From Geoglobus sp. (GTDB taxonomy: Archaea; Halobacteriota; Archaeoglobi; Archaeoglobales; Archaeoglobaceae): a DNA stretch of 9,711 nucleotides. The notes under the pieces were generated by a model that saw only the letters and a program-made list of their open reading frames with translations, did no database searches and was not told the DNA's origin. The DNA lies in contig JALUWC010000300.1 in NCBI GenBank assembly GCA_027019885.1, positions 1 to 9,711 on the forward strand. The letters run 5' to 3'. The position numbers and the translations under genes were made by a program. Positions within the stretch are counted from its first letter, which is position 1; every line of letters begins with the position of its first letter. Shown piece by piece: positions 5,220 through 9,711 of this stretch.

Positions 5220-7631
5220 ATGGAAGAAATCACCCTGAAAGTGAATCAGGCTTATCCAAGTGACTCAGGAAGGGGCATAGCGAGGCTTGACCCCGAAACA
5301 ATGTTCAGACTTAATATCTCGCCCGGGGATATAATTGAAATAGAGGGAAGAAGAAAAACAGTCGCTAAGGTATGGAGAGCTCCGAAGAGAGACTGGGGAA
5401 AGGGAATAATAAGGATCGATCGCTTCATCAGAGATAATGCTGGAGTGAACATAGGGGAAAATGTTAAGATAATAAAGGCTGAATACAGAGTTGCAAAGCA
5501 GGTCATCTTCGCACCCCTGAAAAAGTTTGACTTCAGAATAATCGGTGGAGATGTGGAAAGCTACCTCAAGCATCAGTTTTTGAAAAGGCCTGTAACTGAA
5601 GGGGATATAGTCCCTGTTCTTGGAACAGCATTCACCTTTGGCAGACAGTCACAGCAGGCTGTGCTGCTTGCGGTTGTAAAAACAGAGCCAAAGGGTGCTG
5701 TGATAATAGACGAGATAACAAAGATCGTTCTGAGAGACAAACCTGTGAAGGGATTTGAGAGATTTGGAAAGTCAGGGGTAACCTACGAGGATATCGGAGG
5801 ATTGAAGAAGGAGCTTCAAAAGGTGAGGGAGGTTATAGAAATCCCTCTCCGGTATCCTGAGCTATTCCAGAAGCTGGGCATTGATCCACCAAAGGGGGTT
5901 CTGCTTCATGGCCCTCCCGGCACTGGAAAAACTCTGATAGCCAAAGCAGTTGCAAATGAAATAGGAGCGAGCTTCTATACAATAAACGGTCCTGAGATCA
6001 TGAGCAAATTTTATGGAGAGAGCGAGCAAAGGCTGAGAGAGATCTTTGAAGAGGCAAAAGAGAATTCTCCGAGCATAATATTCATTGACGAGATTGATGC
6101 AATAGCTCCAAGGAGAGATGAGGTAACTGGGGAGGTTGAAAGAAGAGTTGTTGCTCAGCTTCTTACTTTGATGGACGGTCTTGAGGAGAGAGGTCAGGTC
6201 ATAGTCATCGGAGCAACAAATAGAATTGAGGCTGTTGATCCAGCTTTGAGAAGACCCGGCAGATTTGACAGGGAGATTGAGATAGGCGTTCCTGACAGAG
6301 AGGGAAGATTTGAGATACTTCAGATTCACACAAGAAACATGCCCCTCGAGCCAGACTACTCACTTGATTTCGTCGTTCCTGCCTTGGAAAATCTTATGGA
6401 AACACTCAGGGAAAACGGGGATTCCAGATACAGGGACATTGAATTCTTCATTGAGGATGTCAAGGAAAGTGAGGTCAGAGACGAGATAAAGAGAACGCTT
6501 GAAAAACTCTTACCAGACGATTTGCGAGAGGAGCTTGAAAGGGAGATAGTAAAGGAGATGCTGAGATATCTGGCAGATCAAACTCACGGCTTTGTTGGAG
6601 CAGACATCGAAGCACTGTGCAAGGAGTCTGCAATGAAAGCTTTGAGAAGAATCCTTCCTGAGATCGATATAACGGAGGACGAGATTCCTCAGGAGGTTCT
6701 TGAGAATCTGAAGGTGAGATTTGATGATTTCAGGGAATCACTTAAGGAAATTGAGCCATCTGCAATGAGGGAGGTGTTTGTTGAAATACCCAAGGTGACA
6801 TGGAATGATGTTGGTGGACTTGACGATATTAAGAGAGAGATAGTTGAAGCTGTGGAGTGGCCGCTCAAATATCCTGAGAAGTTCAAGAAATTTGGTATAC
6901 GACCGCCGAAAGGTGTACTGTTATTTGGTCCTCCCGGCACTGGAAAAACTCTGATAGCCAAAGCAGTAGCAAATGAGAGCGAGTCAAACTTCATAAGTGT
7001 TAAGGGGAGTGAATTACTCTCAAAATGGCTTGGAGAGAGTGAAAAGGCTGTCAGAAAGATATTCAGAAAGGCAAGACAGGTGGCGCCGTGTATAGTATTC
7101 TTTGATGAAATTGATGCCATCGCGCAGATGAGGGGAATAGATGAGGGAAGCAGAGCTGTTGAGAGGGTGGTCAATCAGATCCTAACCGAGATGGACGGAC
7201 TTGAAGAACTGGATGGTGTTGTTGTCATTGGAGCAACAAACAGACCTGACATTCTCGATCCAGCATTGCTCAGACCCGGCAGATTTGACAGGCTTGTTTA
7301 TGTAAGACCGCCCGACAAGCAGAGCAGAATAGCAATCTTCAGAATTCATGTCAAGGACATGCCTCTCGCAGAGGATGTTGACTTGGAGGAACTGGCAGAG
7401 ATAACCGAAGGCTATGTTGGAGCAGACATCGAGGCTGTTTGCAGAGAAGCTGTCATGCTTGCTTTGAGAGAGGACATGCAGATCGAGAGAATTGAAATGA
7501 AGCACTTTATACAGGCGATAAGAAAGATAAAACCAAGCATAACAGAGGCCATGATCTCATTCTACGAGAAATTTGAGGAGAAGGCAAAAGAGGCAAGGGG
7601 AACACAGAAAGCAATGGTCGGTTACGGATAG
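5220..7631 (+). CDS. cdc48: Cdc48/VAT-family AAA ATPase (p97/VCP homolog)
   Basis: Cdc48/VAT hexamers unfold or extract proteins with ATP, typically feeding the archaeal proteasome. The 803-residue product has an N-domain (about 1-185; double-psi barrel start [20 protein letters not shown]) and two AAA modules. D1 has Walker A GPPGTGKT (231-238), Walker B FIDEID (288-293) and GATNR (331-335). D2 has Walker A GPPGTGKT (570-577), Walker B FFDEID (627-632) and GATNR (671-675). Arginine-finger sequences RRPGRFDR and LRPGRFDR follow. A charged helical insert of about 67 residues (384-450) interrupts the D1 lid between [10 protein letters not shown] and [12 protein letters not shown]; comparable inserts occur in Thermococcales homologs as far as I recall. 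The ATG at 5220 is chosen over in-frame upstream codons because the N-domain begins there and upstream sequence is larC. A single gene transcript is likely, as the next gene has its own promoter. Confidence 0.97.
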   Translation: MEEITLKVNQAYPSDSGRGIARLDPETMFRLNISPGDIIEIEGRRKTVAKVWRAPKRDWGKGIIRIDRFIRDNAGVNIGENVKIIKAEYRVAKQVIFAPLKKFDFRIIGGDVESYLKHQFLKRPVTEGDIVPVLGTAFTFGRQSQQAVLLAVVKTEPKGAVIIDEITKIVLRDKPVKGFERFGKSGVTYEDIGGLKKELQKVREVIEIPLRYPELFQKLGIDPPKGVLLHGPPGTGKTLIAKAVANEIGASFYTINGPEIMSKFYGESEQRLREIFEEAKENSPSIIFIDEIDAIAPRRDEVTGEVERRVVAQLLTLMDGLEERGQVIVIGATNRIEAVDPALRRPGRFDREIEIGVPDREGRFEILQIHTRNMPLEPDYSLDFVVPALENLMETLRENGDSRYRDIEFFIEDVKESEVRDEIKRTLEKLLPDDLREELEREIVKEMLRYLADQTHGFVGADIEALCKESAMKALRRILPEIDITEDEIPQEVLENLKVRFDDFRESLKEIEPSAMREVFVEIPKVTWNDVGGLDDIKREIVEAVEWPLKYPEKFKKFGIRPPKGVLLFGPPGTGKTLIAKAVANESESNFISVKGSELLSKWLGESEKAVRKIFRKARQVAPCIVFFDEIDAIAQMRGIDEGSRAVERVVNQILTEMDGLEELDGVVVIGATNRPDILDPALLRPGRFDRLVYVRPPDKQSRIAIFRIHVKDMPLAEDVDLEELAEITEGYVGADIEAVCREAVMLALREDMQIERIEMKHFIQAIRKIKPSITEAMISFYEKFEEKAKEARGTQKAMVGYG
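5913..5959 (+). repeat. 47-bp near-identical segment shared with 6930-6976 (D1 and D2 Walker A coding DNA)
   Basis: The DNA coding for the Walker A region of D1 (5913-5959) matches that of D2 (6930-6976) at 46 of 47 bases, including third codon positions; the only difference is at 5951/6968. The neighbouring sequence diverges normally. A second identical patch of 21 bp codes for RPGRFDR in both domains. Protein conservation alone does not require identical synonymous codons, so local gene conversion between the two halves is a reasonable inference. Confidence 0.7.
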
Positions 7632-7678
7632 CGAAAATTTTATACCAGCCTTTACCAATTTCTTGACAGGTGGTGATG
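7632..7678 (+). promoter_or_regulatory. BRE/TATA promoter and Shine-Dalgarno of the PRC-barrel gene set
   Basis: Immediately after the cdc48 stop codon lies CGAAAATTTTATACC (7632-7646): a purine-rich BRE (CGAAAA) followed by a TATA box (TTTTATA, 7638-7644). Transcription should begin near 7668, just ahead of AGGTGGTGAT (7668-7677), which resembles the anti-Shine-Dalgarno complement GGAGGTGAT. This separates the following genes from cdc48 as a transcription unit. Confidence 0.68.
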
Positions 7679-7912
7679 ATGGTTTTTGTGAGGGAAATGC
7701 TCAACAAAACAGTTCTGCTCTCCGATGGGACTATTGTGGGAGTTGTGCATACGATAACATTTGATTACAAGACAGGAAGTCTGGTTGATATAGTTGTGAG
7801 ACCAAAAAACGAGATCGAAGGGCTCAGAAAGGAAGATGGTTATTATATAATCCCATTTGAAAGCGTGAGATCTGTAAGCGATTATGTAGTTGTGGACAGG
7901 AAGAGAGTGTGA
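7679..7912 (+). CDS. Small PRC-barrel domain protein
   Basis: The 77-residue protein is a single PRC-barrel, a six-stranded fold found in the photosynthetic reaction centre H subunit, RimM and many small archaeal proteins; it usually serves as a binding module. The family pattern is visible: REMLNKTVLLSDGTIVGVV near the start, then TGSLVDIVVRP, an acidic loop, YYIIPFESVRSVSDYVVVD at the end. There is no signal peptide or membrane segment. Four possible starts lie in a row (GTG 7670, GTG 7673, ATG 7676, ATG 7679). The last is chosen because GGTGGTG is then spaced as a Shine-Dalgarno; 7676 is also possible. It is first in the set with the DUF1614 gene, with stop and start overlapping, so it may act with that membrane protein. 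The specific partner is not known. Confidence 0.88.
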   Translation: MVFVREMLNKTVLLSDGTIVGVVHTITFDYKTGSLVDIVVRPKNEIEGLRKEDGYYIIPFESVRSVSDYVVVDRKRV

Positions 7913-8598
7913 TGAGAGATTATCTTTTCCCACCTCTCTTCTTTCCCCTATTTATTTTTATAATCCTTCTTCCATTTCTGGCAGTTCTCTTTGTTTTTGG
8001 AGCGTCTTCTGCCATATCAGAGGTTCTTGAGCTCTCGGTTAAGGATGGGATAGTGATTCTCTTTCTGGTTATCATCGGTTCATTCATCAACATACCACTG
8101 TTTGAAAAGGAAGGAAGGCTCATAGAAAGGAGATACTCACTTCTCGGGTTCATGTACACTGTGAGGAGAAGGTCAAAAATTGTAATTGCCATAAATCTGG
8201 GGGGATGCGTGATTCCGGTTCTAATTTCTCTCAAGATCTTATTTTCAGTTACATCTGATGCATTTGCCCTTGCATTCATTCTAACGTCCTTTGTGACTTT
8301 TATATCCGCAAGACCGGTTCCTGGAGTTGGCATAACTGTGCCAATGCTCATACCACCTCTTGCATCTGCCCTCTTCTCATACTTAGCTGTACTGGCCGCA
8401 TCTGCACCAGCGTTTGAAATTCCAAGAATCGCATTTACGGCTGGAGTGCTGGGCGTCCTTTTTGGAGCTGACATACTTCATCTCAGGGACATTGAGAAAA
8501 TAGGGTCTGGAGTGGTGAGTATAGGTGGTGCAGGAACCTTTGACGGAATTTTTCTGACCGGAATTTTTTCGGTGTTCATAGCACAGTGGTTTGTTTAA
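7912..8598 (+). CDS. DUF1614 (COG4089) multi-pass membrane protein
   Basis: This 228-residue protein is strongly hydrophobic, with about six to seven membrane segments: roughly 4-30, 45-60, 92-112, 117-135, 143-165, 175-192 and 205-225. The family hallmarks are a short charged loop RRYSLLGFMYTVRRRSK (about 73-89) and the conserved stretches ARPVPGVGITVP and FGADILHLRDIEKIGSGVVSIGGAGTFDGI near the end. This pattern fits the archaeal and bacterial DUF1614 family, whose function is unknown. The conserved acidic and histidine residues next to membrane segments (ADILHL, GAGTFDGI) could form a catalytic or metal site; this is speculation. The ATG at 7912 overlaps the PRC-barrel stop as TGATG, so translation is coupled; a GTG one codon earlier is less likely. 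Confidence 0.87.
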   Translation: MRDYLFPPLFFPLFIFIILLPFLAVLFVFGASSAISEVLELSVKDGIVILFLVIIGSFINIPLFEKEGRLIERRYSLLGFMYTVRRRSKIVIAINLGGCVIPVLISLKILFSVTSDAFALAFILTSFVTFISARPVPGVGITVPMLIPPLASALFSYLAVLAASAPAFEIPRIAFTAGVLGVLFGADILHLRDIEKIGSGVVSIGGAGTFDGIFLTGIFSVFIAQWFV

Positions 8599-8638
8599 AA
8601 TTGAAAAGGTTATTAATGATAAAACCCCTTTCAGTTAT
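8593..8638 (+). promoter_or_regulatory. Weak TATA-like element before the deacetylase-fold gene
   Basis: The 40 bp between the DUF1614 stop and the next start is AT-rich. TTTAAAATT (8594-8602) and TTATTAATG (about 8610-8618) are TATA-like, and no Shine-Dalgarno precedes the ATG at 8639. A leaderless or nearly leaderless transcript is therefore possible, besides read-through from the upstream genes. Low confidence. Confidence 0.3.
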
Positions 8639-9463
8639 ATGGGTATTACAGGTGTTTTTTACCATGAAAGTTTCAGCAGGAGGAGTTATCTGACAGTTGG
8701 AACAAGATTGAGCGACTTTCCAAAGGCTTTTAAGGAATTTGAGAAGTATGAGAACTTCAAGCTCATTGAAAGTCCTGAGATTGACGAGGAACTGATTCTT
8801 CAGGTTCACACGAAAGATCTGCTTGATGGTGTCAGACTGGACTCATTCTGCTCGACAGCCTGGAGATCTGCCGGGGGAGTTGTGAAGGCAATGGAGATGG
8901 TTTATTCTGGAATGCTGAGAAATACATTTGTCTATATCGGTGCCGGCGGTCATCACTCAGGCAGAGACTATTTCTGGGGATATTGCTGTTTCAATGATGT
9001 TGTTCTCGGTACCAGAAATTTGAGAAATAAATATGGAGATGTCAGAATTGCTGTAATAGATACTGATGCCCACCACGGAGATGGAACGAGAGAGCTGACA
9101 AAAAATGATCAGAACTTTCTTCACTACTGTATCTGCCCGACAAGCTATGAAAGCAGAGACGGGCTGAAAATAGATGTCAGCTACTTCACAGCAAATTACA
9201 ATCGTGCGGTGAGGGATTTTGAGAATTATGTTGTCAAATTCAAACCCGATATCGTCGTCTGGTATTTTGGTCATGACACCCATCAGGGAGATTACGGAGA
9301 CATAGGTCTGACCGTCAGGGATTACATTGAGCATGCCAGAATAATAAAGGAAATTGCAGAAAAGCATTCAGATGGAAAGCTTGTTGTTGTGCTTGGGGGA
9401 GGCAGTGTTTCGAGTATTGCCAGGGAGTCAAGCCTTGCAATAATCAGGGAACTTCTGAAATGA
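8639..9463 (+). CDS. Histone-deacetylase-fold hydrolase lacking the usual catalytic tyrosine
   Basis: The 274-residue protein belongs to the arginase/deacetylase superfamily that removes acetyl groups from lysines, polyamines or small amides using zinc. It begins GITGVFYHESF, like the strand opening of the fold. The active site is recognisable: GGHHSG with the histidine pair H105/H106, YCCFNDV (115-121, compare GFCxFNN), DTDAHHGDGT with zinc ligands D143 and H145, and FGHDTH with the third ligand D213. Where human HDAC8 reads LGGGGYNLANTAR, this protein reads LGGGSVSSIAR (252-262). The loop is two residues shorter and the catalytic tyrosine is absent, with serine closest. It may use water or another residue, act on an unusual substrate, or bind without hydrolysis. 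The ATG at 8639 is preferred to a TTG at 8591, whose extra 16 residues do not fit the fold. Substrate unknown. Confidence 0.88.
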   Translation: MGITGVFYHESFSRRSYLTVGTRLSDFPKAFKEFEKYENFKLIESPEIDEELILQVHTKDLLDGVRLDSFCSTAWRSAGGVVKAMEMVYSGMLRNTFVYIGAGGHHSGRDYFWGYCCFNDVVLGTRNLRNKYGDVRIAVIDTDAHHGDGTRELTKNDQNFLHYCICPTSYESRDGLKIDVSYFTANYNRAVRDFENYVVKFKPDIVVWYFGHDTHQGDYGDIGLTVRDYIEHARIIKEIAEKHSDGKLVVVLGGGSVSSIARESSLAIIRELLK

Positions 9464-9711
9464 ATATATCAAAGACGTATCTGTTCACCCTTGGAGCGAA
9501 GTTCCCGCACTCTCTGTAGTATTCTACCTCCCCAGCATACCCCATCTTTTCAATTTCCTGAAGAACCCAGTTCTTTTTTTCCTCAACCTCCTCCTCTCCT
9601 GAAAATGTGTAAAAATGAATGTATCCGCCGCTCCTGATCTTCATGAGTGCTAATGAAAAAAATTCATCCGCATTGTAGGGGGCTGGCATGACCACCCTGT
9701 CAAATCTTCCT
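9444..9711 (-). CDS. C-terminal part of a Trm5-like tRNA (guanine-37-N1) methyltransferase, 5' end outside window
   Basis: The minus strand is open from the window edge to a stop at 9444-9446, giving 88 residues. The first visible part, FDRVVMPAPYNADEFFSLAL, matches the segment of class I SAM methylases of the Trm5/Taw2 family (COG2520) that carries an 'NLP'-like active-site motif followed by a helix. IHFYTF and the final strand pair NFAPRVNRYVFDIFIS also fit Trm5. Trm5 methylates G37 next to the anticodon to prevent frameshifting and starts wybutosine synthesis in archaea. The SAM-binding motif I and the N-terminal domains lie beyond the window, so Trm5 and the related Taw2 or Trm5a-type enzymes cannot be told apart safely. 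The gene converges on the deacetylase gene with a 20-bp overlap of coding ends. Confidence 0.82.
   Translation of the reverse strand, partial: GRFDRVVMPAPYNADEFFSLALMKIRSGGYIHFYTFSGEEEVEEKKNWVLQEIEKMGYAGEVEYYRECGNFAPRVNRYVFDIFISEVP

Noticed and set aside
5252..7505. Several antisense frames of 84-161 codons within cdc48
   Set aside because: They are shadows of a well-conserved gene and have no plausible motifs or start signals.
7920..8474. 184-codon antisense frame within the DUF1614 gene
   Set aside because: It mirrors the hydrophobic codon pattern of the membrane protein, giving a low-complexity basic translation with no known motif.
8591..8638. TTG start adding 16 residues to the deacetylase-fold protein
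   Set aside because: It overlaps the DUF1614 stop region, has no Shine-Dalgarno, and the fold begins right at the ATG at 8639.
1..9711. CRISPR array, insertion sequence with terminal repeats, or rRNA
   Set aside because: No regularly spaced repeats, transposase motifs or rRNA-like segments were seen on either strand.

Overview
The window looks like a chromosomal segment of a euryarchaeon, most likely of the Archaeoglobales type (this assignment is inference). The reasons are a RadB recombinase paralog (a euryarchaeal protein), a two-AAA-domain Cdc48/VAT, an archaeal DUF1614 membrane protein, a COG2112-type archaeal protein kinase, BRE/TATA-style promoters, GGTGAT-like Shine-Dalgarno sites and a tRNA without an encoded CCA.

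Left part (1-3344, all real genes on the minus strand). The window opens inside a type I restriction-modification methylase gene (hsdM, 3' end outside). Its promoter region carries a perfect 10-bp inverted repeat. Just upstream lies tRNA-Ser(GGA), oriented so that its 3' end faces hsdM, the geometry expected if the restriction system sits on an island inserted at the tRNA. Next come a rubrerythrin with a clear promoter and a protein that joins a FeoA-like domain to an atypical protein kinase. The 680 bases upstream of that gene hold no intact gene but are not empty. Reading the minus strand across small frameshifts recovers a decayed DtxR-family metalloregulator, still carrying the Cys-Arg-Phe-Glu-His ligand motif, and before it a decayed membrane protein. 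The DtxR relic runs in frame into the FeoA-kinase gene. DtxR proteins often end in a FeoA-like domain, so the kinase gene probably inherited its FeoA part from that regulator.

Middle (3378-7631). radB overlaps the end of larC (nickel-cofactor insertion) on the minus strand. larC is divergent from a large cdc48 gene on the plus strand, and the two share a 44-bp promoter region. The Cdc48 has an extra helical segment of about 67 residues in the D1 lid, and a 47-bp stretch nearly identical in DNA between its two Walker A regions.

Right part (7632-9711). A textbook BRE/TATA element starts a plus-strand set: a small PRC-barrel protein, a DUF1614 multi-pass membrane protein (TGATG overlap), and, 40 bp on, a histone-deacetylase-fold hydrolase that keeps the zinc ligands but appears to lack the catalytic tyrosine. 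Its end overlaps a convergent gene, the C-terminal part of a Trm5-like tRNA (guanine-37) methyltransferase that runs off the window.

Most notable are the iron-themed cluster (decayed DtxR, FeoA-kinase, rubrerythrin), the tyrosine-less deacetylase with its membrane partners, and the tRNA/hsdM junction.
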